The position numbers were made by a program, and so were the translations under genes. This document shows positions 6,608 through 14,357 of a stretch of DNA of 51,532 nt, piece after piece. The first letter of the stretch is position 1. Each line of letters opens with the position of its first letter. Source of the DNA: CAJBIL01 sp044359525. GTDB lineage: Bacteria > Pseudomonadota > Gammaproteobacteria > Burkholderiales > Rhodocyclaceae. The DNA is taken from the NCBI GenBank assembly GCA_044359525.1, contig JBIKLY010000012.1, forward strand, positions 1 to 51,532, read 5' to 3'. The notes under the pieces are model-generated. The model ran no database searches and was not told where the DNA came from. It saw only the letters and a program-made list of their open reading frames with translations.

Positions 6608-7339
6608 TCAGATGCCGGTCAGCGCGGCCTTGCGCCGCTGTCCGCGCCACCACATGTACACGCCGGTCAGCGCGAGCAGGCTGATGGCCAGACCGACGAG
6701 GTCGACCCAGATCCATTCGCCGTCCTTGCCGAAGAAAGCTTTGCCGGTGTGCAGGTCGATGATCAGTTTGCCCAGCGTGAGCGGCTCGGTCGTGTCGGCT
6801 GGCAGGCTGGCCAGTGCCGCAACGAGCCGTGCGTCGGTTTGCCAGTGTTGGCCGTCGCTGCTCCAGAGCAGCCCCTTATCCTTGAGCGCGACGACGATGC
6901 TGCCGTTCGGCTGGCTGGCGGCGCTCCAGGCATCGCCTTTTTGTACGCGCTGCCACTGCCCGTCTTTTTCCAGCCAGATGCCGTTCTTGGCGGCGGCGAT
7001 GCGCCCCCACGGCGCTTCGGCCAGGGCACGCACCTGCGTACCGGCCAGCGCCTCGATGGCGACCAGTTGCTCGCCGTCCAGCCGGTAAAGTCCGCTGTTC
7101 GTCGCAACCCACGTTTCGCCGCCGGCCGTGGTCAGACTGGCACGCATTTCGTTGCGGCCAAGCTTGGCCGCTGCGCTGCGATAGCCGGGCAGCCAGTTGG
7201 CGGCAACGTTTATCTCTTCCGTCCCGATGGCCTTCTTGTGGGCAATGAAAACCGCCGTCGCAGCGACGATCAGGATTGGCAACGAAAGGATCAGGCTGAC
7301 CCAGATGTGCCAGGTTCGGCTGTGGAAGTTGAGTTTCAT
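6608..7339 (-). CDS. PepSY-associated transmembrane protein
   Basis: A 243-residue inner-membrane protein with one helix near the N-terminus (HIWVSLILSLPILIVAATAVFIAHKKA) and one near the C-terminus (LVGLAISLLALTGVYMWWRGQRRK). This is the short PepSY_TM arrangement found next to TonB-dependent receptors. Between them is a periplasmic part of about 170 residues with repeated short blades (LTTAGGETWVATNSGLYRL, VVALKDKGLLWSSDGQHW) that look like a small beta-propeller, followed by LIIDLHTGKAFFGKDGEWIW near the second helix. Family members act in ferrisiderophore or haem reduction. The adjacent membrane ferredoxin reductase, 6 bases downstream, is a natural electron donor. Start ATG at 7339. Confidence 0.8.
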   Translation of the reverse strand: MKLNFHSRTWHIWVSLILSLPILIVAATAVFIAHKKAIGTEEINVAANWLPGYRSAAAKLGRNEMRASLTTAGGETWVATNSGLYRLDGEQLVAIEALAGTQVRALAEAPWGRIAAAKNGIWLEKDGQWQRVQKGDAWSAASQPNGSIVVALKDKGLLWSSDGQHWQTDARLVAALASLPADTTEPLTLGKLIIDLHTGKAFFGKDGEWIWVDLVGLAISLLALTGVYMWWRGQRRKAALTGI

Positions 7340-7376
7340 GCGGATTGCTCCATTGATGTTGTTGATGCGGCACCGC

Positions 7377-9548
7377 TCAGAAGCGACTCTCGAAGGTCAG
7401 GAAGATCGTCGGCTTCGAACTTTCCACCTTCGCCTCGGCGCTGCTGAACGAGCCGTTGGCGTTGTACTTGCGGGTGGCCTCGTCCTTGTCGATGGCCAGC
7501 ACGTTCTTGGCGATGAGACGGATTTCGGCGGCGGCGCTGAACGATTTCTGGATATACAGATCGAGCAGGTCGGCCTTGTTGCGCTTCTTGATCTCGCGCT
7601 TGCCGTCGCCGTCGACGCTGTCGGTCTGGTAGTCGGGGGTGTGATTGACGACGAAACCGGCTGACCAGCGCGACGGGGTGTGCAACCAGTCGAGCCCCAG
7701 CGTCGTGATGCGCGGCGGCATGTCCTTGACGTCGCTCTCGCCGCTGCCGCTGCTGTTTTTCACCTGTCCGCGCAGTTCTGAATGGTTGCCGGTCAGTGTG
7801 ATCTGATGAGGGCCCTTGCGCAGGACCGGAAGCCGCCAGTCCAGCTCGACGCCCCAGAAGCGCGCATCGCCTGCGTTGTAGGGGCGCTCGACGTAGCGCG
7901 CGCCTTCGAGGCTGCTCATCTTCTGGATGAAGTCCTTGACGTCACGGTTATAGAAGTTGATGCCGGCGACGCCACGGTTCCCCCAGAAATAATGCTCGAC
8001 GCCGAGCTCGATGCCCCTGGCTTCCTCGGCCTTCAGTTCGGCGTTGCCGCCCTTGTCCGGATTGGTGATGCTGCCGGCGCCGGCACCCGTCGCCAGCGTG
8101 ACGATCGGATTGACGTCGTCGAACTTCGGCATTTTCAGGGTCTGCGCAATGCTGCTGCGTACGTTGGTCTGCTCGTCGATGGCCCAGCGGTAGTGCAGCG
8201 ATGGGTTGGGGGCATCCACTTTCGCCTTGCGCGTATTGCCGAGCCGGTCCGTCGCATCACGGCTGACCTGCTCGAAGCGGAGTCCCGGCGTCAGCCAGTG
8301 GTCGCGCGCAAGATGCCATTCGTTCTGCACGTAGAGCACCGTCTTGCTTTCCTCGATCTTGTAGATGTCGTTGGCACCGGCAGCCTTGGGCAGCAAGGGC
8401 GCGCTGGCGCTGCTGGCGTCCTTCACCCGTTTGTCCTTCTGGTAGTTGGTGAATCGCCCTTCGACGCCGGCTTTGAGCAGATGGTCGCCGACGGGAAGAC
8501 CGATGCCGAAACCGGCGTAACGCTGGTCTTCCCGGACGTGTTCGTCTTCCTGCGTGCGCTTGGTGACGGTGCCGGCCGCATTGCGCTCTACCGAATACTT
8601 GTCCTTATCTTCGCGCCCCTGCTGGACGCCGGCCTTCGTGTACCAGTTGCCCCAGTCGGCCTTGCCGTCGTAGCGCCCCGACATCCGTGCGATCAGGTCG
8701 GTCTTGTCCTCGCTGGTGTCGGTGCGTTTGCTGATGGCGCCGACAGCGTTGCGGGCCTCGGATTTTTCTGTCTTGTCTTCGTAACCGGAGGATACGAAGG
8801 GATCTAGGGTCAGTCGATCCGCACCGAGCTTCCAGGTGACGCGGGGCGAGAGCAGGGCTTCACCTTTTTTCACCGGCTTCGGCTTGTGCTCGGTGCCGGT
8901 GACGGTGCCGGCGGCGTTGAATGTTTTCTTGTTCTCGACAACGTCTTCCGCGCCTTGCGTATAGGAGGCGGCGAGTACGACGTCGACCAGGTCGTTGCTG
9001 AAGCTGTGCTGGGCGACGACGTCGCCGACGTCCATGCTGCCATTTTTGCCATAAGCGACGCGCAGACGAGTCAGGTCGTCGACACGGTTCTTGAGCACGA
9101 TGTTGATCGTGCCGCCGATGCCACTGGCGTCATATTCGGCGGTCGGATTGCGGATGATCTCGATGCGTTCGATCATGTCCGCCGGCAGGCGATCGACCTG
9201 CATCTGCCGTTCCTGCTTGGCGCCGGCGACCGGTTCGCCGTTGATCAGGAACATCGTGTAGCCCTTGTCCAGGCCGCGCATGCGCACGTCCTTGGCGACC
9301 CCGGCCGGGCCGGTGAAACTCATGCCGGGCAGGCGGCGCAGCACGTCGCCGACGGTGGCGTCGCCGTAGCGCTCGACTTCCTCCTCGGCGATGACGATCT
9401 TGGCCAGCGGTGAGTTTTTGCGCTCGGCTTGCGCGTCGCGCTGGTCGGTGGTGACGACTTCGGCCAGGGTCTGTTCGGCGAGTACGTGCGTTGGTGCGCT
9501 GATCGCGGCGATCAGCAGGGCGAGGGTTTTGCGGTTGAATGCAGACAT
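7377..9548 (-). CDS. TonB-dependent outer-membrane receptor
   Basis: A 723-residue receptor. Residues 1-24 are a signal peptide (LLIAAISAPTHVLA). A TonB-box-like segment (LAEVVTTDQRD) follows at about 28-38. The plug (about 45-160) shows the family marks GDVLRRLPGMSFTG, DVRMRGLDKGYTMFLING and IERIEIIRNPTAEYDASGIGGTINIV. The rest is the 22-strand barrel ending in TIFLTFESRF with a C-terminal Phe. It belongs to the siderophore-type receptors (FepA/enterobactin-like plug style), but the ligand cannot be assigned. No haem-type FRAP/NPNL motif was seen. tonB-exbB-exbD lie directly upstream and the PepSY and reductase genes downstream, so outer-membrane uptake, energy supply and reduction are encoded in one run. 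The ribosome site GGAAG precedes ATG 9548. Confidence 0.93.
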   Translation of the reverse strand: MSAFNRKTLALLIAAISAPTHVLAEQTLAEVVTTDQRDAQAERKNSPLAKIVIAEEEVERYGDATVGDVLRRLPGMSFTGPAGVAKDVRMRGLDKGYTMFLINGEPVAGAKQERQMQVDRLPADMIERIEIIRNPTAEYDASGIGGTINIVLKNRVDDLTRLRVAYGKNGSMDVGDVVAQHSFSNDLVDVVLAASYTQGAEDVVENKKTFNAAGTVTGTEHKPKPVKKGEALLSPRVTWKLGADRLTLDPFVSSGYEDKTEKSEARNAVGAISKRTDTSEDKTDLIARMSGRYDGKADWGNWYTKAGVQQGREDKDKYSVERNAAGTVTKRTQEDEHVREDQRYAGFGIGLPVGDHLLKAGVEGRFTNYQKDKRVKDASSASAPLLPKAAGANDIYKIEESKTVLYVQNEWHLARDHWLTPGLRFEQVSRDATDRLGNTRKAKVDAPNPSLHYRWAIDEQTNVRSSIAQTLKMPKFDDVNPIVTLATGAGAGSITNPDKGGNAELKAEEARGIELGVEHYFWGNRGVAGINFYNRDVKDFIQKMSSLEGARYVERPYNAGDARFWGVELDWRLPVLRKGPHQITLTGNHSELRGQVKNSSGSGESDVKDMPPRITTLGLDWLHTPSRWSAGFVVNHTPDYQTDSVDGDGKREIKKRNKADLLDLYIQKSFSAAAEIRLIAKNVLAIDKDEATRKYNANGSFSSAEAKVESSKPTIFLTFESRF

Positions 9549-9655
9549 GCGTTCAGCTTCCAGTAAAGAATGTTTCGTTTGACTGGCTGGCTGGTCGAAA
9601 TCCCCTGTGGATCTGACGTGGCTGGCTGACTTCGGTGGTTGGCGATGCGTGCGGC

Positions 9656-10081
9656 TTAGCGACCTGCGGCGCTTGGATCGGTGACGAAACCAATGCGCAC
9701 CAGTCCCTGCTTCGCCGCTTCGCTCATCACCTGCGCGACTTTTTCGTACGGCGTCGTGCGTTCGGCGCGGATGTGCAGTTCGGGCTGTGGCTGCAGCGCA
9801 CTGGCCGCTTTCAGTCGGTCGGCAAACTGCTCGCCATTGACCGCTTCGCCGTTCCAGAAAATCTGGTTGTCGGCGTCGATCGCCAGCTGCACGTTGTCCG
9901 GCTTGGTCAGGTTGGCCGTGGACGAGGCTTTCGGCAGATCGACCTTGACCGCATGCGTGAGCAGCGGCGCGGTGACCATGAAGATGATCAGCAGCACGAG
10001 CATCACGTCGATCAGCGGCACCATGTTGATTTCGGCGAGCGGCTCGTTGTCGTCGGCGCTATCGAGGCTGGCAAAGGCCAT
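9656..10081 (-). CDS. exbD: ExbD, TonB-energising membrane protein
   Basis: A 141-residue ExbD. One membrane helix at about residues 22-38 (PLIDVMLVLLIIFMVTAPLL) contains Asp25, the proton-relay residue of the family. The periplasmic domain follows (KVDLPKASSTANLTKPDNVQ, ELHIRAERTTPYEKVAQVM). The start ATG at 10081 lies 10 bases after the exbB stop. The frame is open further upstream but that would overlap exbB. With ExbB it forms the proton channel that powers TonB. A degenerate copy of its C-terminal part is fused to exbB sequence at 4869-5492. Confidence 0.95.
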   Translation of the reverse strand: MAFASLDSADDNEPLAEINMVPLIDVMLVLLIIFMVTAPLLTHAVKVDLPKASSTANLTKPDNVQLAIDADNQIFWNGEAVNGEQFADRLKAASALQPQPELHIRAERTTPYEKVAQVMSEAAKQGLVRIGFVTDPSAAGR

Positions 10082-10091
10082 CTTCAGCTCC

Positions 10092-10916
10092 TTAACGCAG
10101 CGCGAGGCCAGGGTGGCCGGGATGGCCGGGCTGCGCGAGGTCGGCAGCGGCAACGCCTTGCGCGCGCGCCATGGCGATCACTTTTTCGCTGGTGGCGCGG
10201 GCGTCGGTCAGCATCGGCGAGGTCTTGATGCCGGTGGCGAGGAAGGCGAACACGTCGTAGGCGAAGGAATTGAGGCGCGACAGCGTGTTGCGGTTGGCGC
10301 GCGCGAAGGCGTTGTAGGCGATGGCTGCGGGGATCGCTACGGCGAGGCCGATGGCCGTCATGATCAGGGCCTCGCCGACCGGGCCGGCAACCTTGTCGAG
10401 CGTTCCCTGCCCGGACATGCCGATCGCCAGCAGCGCGTGGTAGATGCCCCAGACGGTACCGAACAGGCCGACGAAGGGCGCGCTTGACGCGACCGTGGCG
10501 AGGAAGGTCTGGCCGAATTCGAGGTGGCTGCGGTCTTCGTCGATGGCGCGTTTCAGCGCGCGCGTCAGCAGGTCGTCGGGCGCGCCGGCGTTGATCAGCG
10601 CATTGCTGTCGCATTCGCAGCCGTTCTTGCAGCGATTGTGTTGCTCGATCGCCGTGAAGCCGTGATGCACGAGGTGCGAAAACGGCTCGGTGGTGCCGCT
10701 TTCGCGGATGCGCGAGGCGACGGCTTCGAGGTTCGGCGCTTCCCAGAAGGCGGCGAGGAAGGCTTCGCTCCTGCGTCGCATGCGGAAGACCAGCACGCCC
10801 TTGGTGACGATCAGGTACCAGCTGCCGATCGAGGCCAGCAGCATGATGCCGAGGACAAAGCGGGCGACGCCATCGGCGTTGCTCAGGAAGTGGGCAAAGC
10901 CCATCGGGTTTTCCAT
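10092..10916 (-). CDS. exbB: ExbB with unusual Cys cluster
   Basis: A 274-residue ExbB/MotA-TolQ family protein. Helix 1 is at about 20-40 (FVLGIMLLASIGSWYLIV), helix 2 at about 140-160 (ATVASSAPFVGLFGTVWGIYHALLAIG), helix 3 at about 175-195 (GEALIMTAIGLAVAIPAAIAYNAF). The core motifs GLFGTVWGI and TAIGLAVAIPA are intact. The cytoplasmic loop between helices 1 and 2 carries RCKNGCECD (Cys96, Cys100, Cys102), which I do not know from standard ExbB. The relic copy at 4869-5492 retains the same cysteines. Start ATG 10916 (MENPMGF), chosen because it follows the tonB stop by 16 bases and matches the conserved N-terminal style. Last residues are His/Pro-rich (QPGHPGHPGLALR). Confidence 0.94.
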   Translation of the reverse strand: MENPMGFAHFLSNADGVARFVLGIMLLASIGSWYLIVTKGVLVFRMRRRSEAFLAAFWEAPNLEAVASRIRESGTTEPFSHLVHHGFTAIEQHNRCKNGCECDSNALINAGAPDDLLTRALKRAIDEDRSHLEFGQTFLATVASSAPFVGLFGTVWGIYHALLAIGMSGQGTLDKVAGPVGEALIMTAIGLAVAIPAAIAYNAFARANRNTLSRLNSFAYDVFAFLATGIKTSPMLTDARATSEKVIAMARAQGVAAADLAQPGHPGHPGLALR

Positions 10917-10932
10917 ATCAGACTCTCGACTC

Positions 10933-11598
10933 TCAGTTGCGTAAATTGAAAACGATGGGAACCAGCACCCAGGCGCCGACGGCATCAAAGCCACGCCGGG
11001 CGGGAACGAATTTCCAGCGCCAGACGGCGTCCTGTGCGGCCTGGTCGAGGCGCGGCGAGCCGCTGCCGGTCTTCACCTCGATCTGGCTCGGGCGGCCGGC
11101 CGGCTCGACGAAAACGCGCAGCACGACGCGGCCTTCTTCGCCCATGCGGCGCGCCAAAGCCGGGTAGACCGGCGCCGGGTTGAGCAGATAATCGGCGTCG
11201 AAGCGCGGTTGGGAAATGGTGGTGGGTGCGGCGGGTGCGGGCGGTGCCGGGAGCGGTGTTTCCCTTACCAGCGGCACTTCGGCGGCGAGGCTAGGCGCTT
11301 CCGTCTGTGCAGCGAGCACCGGCTGGCGGGGTATTGGCTGCGGCGTCGGCTGTGGACGGACGACCGGCTTGCGTTCGACCGGTTGCGGGCGCGGCGGCAT
11401 GATCTCCGGCGCCGGCGGTGCCGCGGTAATGATCTGCACCATCAGCGCCGCGAGCGGCGTCGGCAACGGCACGACATTGAGCGAGGCGAGCAGCGCAAGT
11501 ACGGCAGCGTGCGCGGCAACGATGACGACGATGCCGCTGGGCGAGAACTGATGCGTGCGGTGGGCGTTGTAAGCTTCCGTAAGGCGAAGTGAGCGCAT
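10933..11598 (-). CDS. tonB: TonB energy-transducing protein
   Basis: A 221-residue TonB. The membrane helix is near residues 22-40 (GIVVIVAAHAAVLALLASLNVV) with the conserved His of the S-H-L-S-type position (AAHAAV). Next is a Pro-rich periplasmic spacer (PPAPEIMPPRPQPVERKP and VVRPQPTPQPIPRQP), then the C-terminal domain with YLLNPAPVYPALARRMGEEG, VVLRVFVEPAGRP and AVWRWKFVPAR. It spans the periplasm and pulls on the TonB box of outer-membrane receptors. The start at ATG 11598 fits a gap of 10 bases after the ftrD-like stop; the open frame upstream overlaps that gene and is not used. Order tonB-exbB-exbD-receptor is a coherent operon. Confidence 0.95.
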   Translation of the reverse strand: MRSLRLTEAYNAHRTHQFSPSGIVVIVAAHAAVLALLASLNVVPLPTPLAALMVQIITAAPPAPEIMPPRPQPVERKPVVRPQPTPQPIPRQPVLAAQTEAPSLAAEVPLVRETPLPAPPAPAAPTTISQPRFDADYLLNPAPVYPALARRMGEEGRVVLRVFVEPAGRPSQIEVKTGSGSPRLDQAAQDAVWRWKFVPARRGFDAVGAWVLVPIVFNLRN

Positions 11599-11608
11599 GT
11601 GTTTGCTG

Positions 11609-13075
11609 TTACCAGACAAAGAAGACGGTGTGCCAGACTTTGAACATGATTGCCGCGGGCAGCGCCAACGCCAGGAAAGCCAGGACACGACGCAGCCAGC
11701 CGGCCTGCGCCTGGAGAACAAGGCGCAGCGATAGCCACAGCGCGCTGCCAACGCCGAGCACCAGCAAGGCAAGGCGCACTTCGCCGACCCAGCCGAGCGG
11801 CAGATGTTCGGCTTTCAGATGCGTCAGCGTCAGCATCGAGAGGCCGAGGAAAACGCTGATCCCGGCCAGCGGCGCGAGCGCCATGGTCAGGCGCTGCCAG
11901 GGCAGGCGCTTGTCGCGCAGGATGGCGGCGGCGAGCAGCGGGCCGATCGCCAGCAGTGCGCCGAGCAGGAAGCCGCCGCCGAGGATGTAGGCGAGAACCA
12001 GCGCGCCGTCGAGCCAGGTGAAGACGTCGTTGGCTTCCGGGTAGTGGGTGAGCAGCCACCACGGCGCGTTGTCCTGCAGCAGCGTGAAGGCGTCGCGCTC
12101 GACCAGCCATTCGGCGATCTGCAGTTTGACCTGCAGGAACCACGGACTGACCGTCCACTGGAAGGCCGCGCTGGCGACGCCGAGGATGCCGAAGAGCAGG
12201 GTGATCGCTTCGGCGGTCGTCGTCTTGCTCTGCAGGTCGACGATTTCCGCCGCCGGCAGGCGCGGTGCCAGCTGGATGGCGTCGTGGTGGCCGGCGCAGC
12301 GGCCGCAGGCGTGGCATTCGGAGGCGCTGCTCATGCGCCGGATGTCGACCAGCGGCGCGCAGTTGACCGGCTGGATGGCGATCGTACGGCGGCCGGTTTT
12401 TCCCGCTTCGTCTTCATCCCAGGCGTTGCGATCGACGCGGTAGTGGAATGGCGCGACCTTGGCGAGGATGGCGAAAACGCCGGAGGCCGGGCACAGGTAG
12501 CGGCACCAGATGCGCTTGCCGCGCCCGTAAATCAGGCCGACGCCGACGGCGGCGACGCTGGAGCCGCCGAGCACCAGCAGCGCGGCCTGCGGGTATTCAT
12601 AAACGCTGACCAGCTGGCCATAAACCGTGGTGCACACGAAGGCGACGAAGGGCCAGCCGCTCCATTTCAGCCAGCGCGGCACCGGCTTGCCGAGGCCCTT
12701 GTGGCTGACCCATTCGGTCAGCGTGCCTTCCGGGCAGAACAGGCCGCACCAGACGCGGCCGAGGGTCAGCGTGGCGAGCATGACGCCCGGCCACCAGACG
12801 CCCCAGAACATGAACTGGGCGAACAGGCGCAGGTTGTCCCACAGGTGCGCGCCCTGCGGCGGCAGCGGCATGAAAGCGGGAACGATGACGAGCAGGGCGT
12901 AAAAGCCGACGATCAGCCACTGCATGATCAGGATCGGTTTGCGGTGGCGTTGCAGGAACAGGCCGAAGGCGGCGATGCGCCCGGCGGTGCGTCCGGCAAT
13001 GCGTCCACTTAGTGGGCTGGGGCTGGGCAAATCCATCTCTGGCGGCGGCTGGATGGCGATGCGTTGTTCAGGCAT
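11609..13075 (-). CDS. FtrD-like membrane polyferredoxin (NapH/NosR-type)
   Basis: A 488-residue inner-membrane protein with roughly ten membrane helices and three Cys motifs: VWCGLFCPEGTLTEW and IWCRYLCPASGVFA (the NapH/NosR/CcoG C-x-x-x-C-P pairs) and ECHACGRCAGHHD, a ferredoxin-type cluster site with only part of the usual C-x-x-C-x-x-C-x-x-x-C set. It should carry electrons through [Fe-S] centres. In the FtrABCD ferrous-iron system of Brucella and Bordetella, FtrD is this type of protein and is thought to work with the permease FtrC. The stop of ftrC overlaps the start here by 8 bases. The C-terminal 180 residues add several helices beyond the NapH core. Confidence 0.82.
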   Translation of the reverse strand: MPEQRIAIQPPPEMDLPSPSPLSGRIAGRTAGRIAAFGLFLQRHRKPILIMQWLIVGFYALLVIVPAFMPLPPQGAHLWDNLRLFAQFMFWGVWWPGVMLATLTLGRVWCGLFCPEGTLTEWVSHKGLGKPVPRWLKWSGWPFVAFVCTTVYGQLVSVYEYPQAALLVLGGSSVAAVGVGLIYGRGKRIWCRYLCPASGVFAILAKVAPFHYRVDRNAWDEDEAGKTGRRTIAIQPVNCAPLVDIRRMSSASECHACGRCAGHHDAIQLAPRLPAAEIVDLQSKTTTAEAITLLFGILGVASAAFQWTVSPWFLQVKLQIAEWLVERDAFTLLQDNAPWWLLTHYPEANDVFTWLDGALVLAYILGGGFLLGALLAIGPLLAAAILRDKRLPWQRLTMALAPLAGISVFLGLSMLTLTHLKAEHLPLGWVGEVRLALLVLGVGSALWLSLRLVLQAQAGWLRRVLAFLALALPAAIMFKVWHTVFFVW

Positions 13076-13871
13076 GGCCGCTGCGCCGCCAGCCGATCAG
13101 CACGAGCGCCCAGTAGGCGAGCCAGGCGAGCAGCACGGTGAGCGCCGGGCGGGCGCGGTAGCCGATGAAATCGGCCAGCAGCTTGCCGCCGCCGCTGGCG
13201 TCGTCGATCAGCGAGGCACTATCCCACAGCGGGTCGATCAGGCCGGGCAGCCAGCCGGCACCGATCAGGCGGTCGGTGGCGGTGACCAGCAGCGCCGAGG
13301 CGACGACCAGCAACAGGATCGACGAGACGCGCAGCAACAGCCCGATATTCAGCAGACGCAGGCCGCGTGCGGCGATCCCTGCGGTCAGCGCGGCGGCGAC
13401 AAAACCACTGGCGGCGCCGGTCAGCAGGTCGGCAATCGTTCCTTCCTGCGCCAGACCGTAGAGGAAGATCGCCGTTTCGGCGCCTTCGCGCGCCACGGCC
13501 AGCGCAGCAACGACGGCGACGCCGAGATAACCGGAGCGTTGCGCGGCCTGACTCAGGTCGGCGTGCAGCCGCGCCTTGATCTGGCGTCCGTGCTTGCGCA
13601 TCCACAGCACCATCTGCGCAATCAGTCCGGTGGCGAGCAGCAGCATGCCGATCTGGAAGGCTTCCAGCGCGTTGCCGGCCAGTTCGTCCTGCACGCCGAC
13701 CAGCGCCCAGCCGAGCAGCAGCGCCAGCCCGACGCCGGCGAACAGCCCGCCATAGAGGGCGCGCTTGCCGCGCCCGCTGTCGTCGTTCGCCTGCAGCCAG
13801 GCGAAGAGGATGCCGGCGATCAGGAATGCTTCGAGACTCTCGCGCCAGACTACGAAAAATGCGTTACCCAT
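13068..13871 (-). CDS. ftrC: FtrC / FTR1-family iron permease
   Basis: A 267-residue permease of the FTR1/EfeU family with about seven membrane helices. Both signature motifs are present: RESLEAF in helix 1 and AREGAETAIF in helix 4 (the R-E-x-x-E type that binds iron). Length and motifs match FtrC of the FtrABCD systems. It would move iron across the inner membrane after oxidation or hand-over by the periplasmic FtrA and FtrB proteins encoded upstream. Start ATG 13871. The 138-base gap to ftrB, filled with a hairpin element, is unusual in an otherwise tightly packed run, so expression of this part could be attenuated or come from its own promoter. Confidence 0.92.
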   Translation of the reverse strand: MGNAFFVVWRESLEAFLIAGILFAWLQANDDSGRGKRALYGGLFAGVGLALLLGWALVGVQDELAGNALEAFQIGMLLLATGLIAQMVLWMRKHGRQIKARLHADLSQAAQRSGYLGVAVVAALAVAREGAETAIFLYGLAQEGTIADLLTGAASGFVAAALTAGIAARGLRLLNIGLLLRVSSILLLVVASALLVTATDRLIGAGWLPGLIDPLWDSASLIDDASGGGKLLADFIGYRARPALTVLLAWLAYWALVLIGWRRSGHA

Positions 13872-13907
13872 GATTTCTCTCGTTTTGTTTGGCCTTGGGA
13901 AAAGCGA

Positions 13908-14003
13908 TTAACCACGGCGGGCACGGCGGGCACAGCGAAGGCATAGTTGTAAAGGTTTTTGCTTTCGTTTTTTCGCCGTGCCCGCCGTGCCCGCCGTGGT
14001 TAA
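13908..14003. repeat. Intergenic hairpin element 1 (GGCGGGCAC units)
   Basis: Two 32-nt arms at 13908-13939 and 13972-14003 are inverted repeats matching at 31 of 32 positions, separated by 32 nt. The arms begin TTAACCACGG and are built of 9-nt tandem units (GGCGGGCAC). It lies between ftrB and ftrC on the minus strand, inside an operon. Same architecture as the elements at 21406, 26362 and 27809. Confidence 0.92.
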
Positions 14004-14009
14004 AACTTG

Positions 14010-14345
14010 TCATTTCGCGACGATCTTTCCCTGTGCCGTGGTCGGGTGGAAGTCGTCAAAAAATTTGTAGCTGCCCGGCTTCATCGGGTGGAAGACCAGA
14101 GCGCGCGTGACGCCGGGCGCCAGAACGGTTTCCTTGCGCAGTTCCAGACTTTCGAATTCAGCCGCACCCGGCCCCTCGTTCCTGATCTGCAGGCGGAAGC
14201 GGGTATTGGCCGGTACCTCCAGCGTTTCGGGAAACAGCCGGCCATCCTTCATCAGCAACTGGATGGTCGGCATGTCGTCGGCACGTGCCGGCTGGCTGCC
14301 AATGGCGAGAAGCAAGAGCAGGGCGGCGAGGGGCTCGCGGTGCAT
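14010..14345 (-). CDS. ftrB: FtrB-like periplasmic cupredoxin-fold protein
   Basis: A 111-residue exported protein (signal peptide LAALLLLLAIGSQPARA, about 22 residues) with a cupredoxin-like domain of the EfeO-N/FtrB kind: VPANTRFRLQIRNEGPGAAEFES, then LRKETVLAPGVTRALVF, then KPGSYKFFDDFHP. The classic Cys-His-Met copper set is not obvious. His in FHP and the Met/Glu residues may bind metal. In FtrABCD, FtrB is proposed to oxidise Fe(II) held by FtrA before transport by FtrC. Start ATG at 14345 is preceded by AAGGGAGA. It starts 12 bases after the porin stop. Confidence 0.85.
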   Translation of the reverse strand: MHREPLAALLLLLAIGSQPARADDMPTIQLLMKDGRLFPETLEVPANTRFRLQIRNEGPGAAEFESLELRKETVLAPGVTRALVFHPMKPGSYKFFDDFHPTTAQGKIVAK

Positions 14346-14357
14346 GGCATGTCTCCC

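Noticed and set aside
5618..7447. Long open frame of 609 codons on the plus strand
   Set aside because: It is antisense to the reductase and PepSY genes, which carry clear motifs. Its composition (very Gly, Arg, Asp, Gln-rich) is that of a high-GC shadow frame.
11804..13012. 402-codon plus-strand open frame
   Set aside because: Antisense to the ftrD-like gene, which has conserved Cys motifs and membrane helices.
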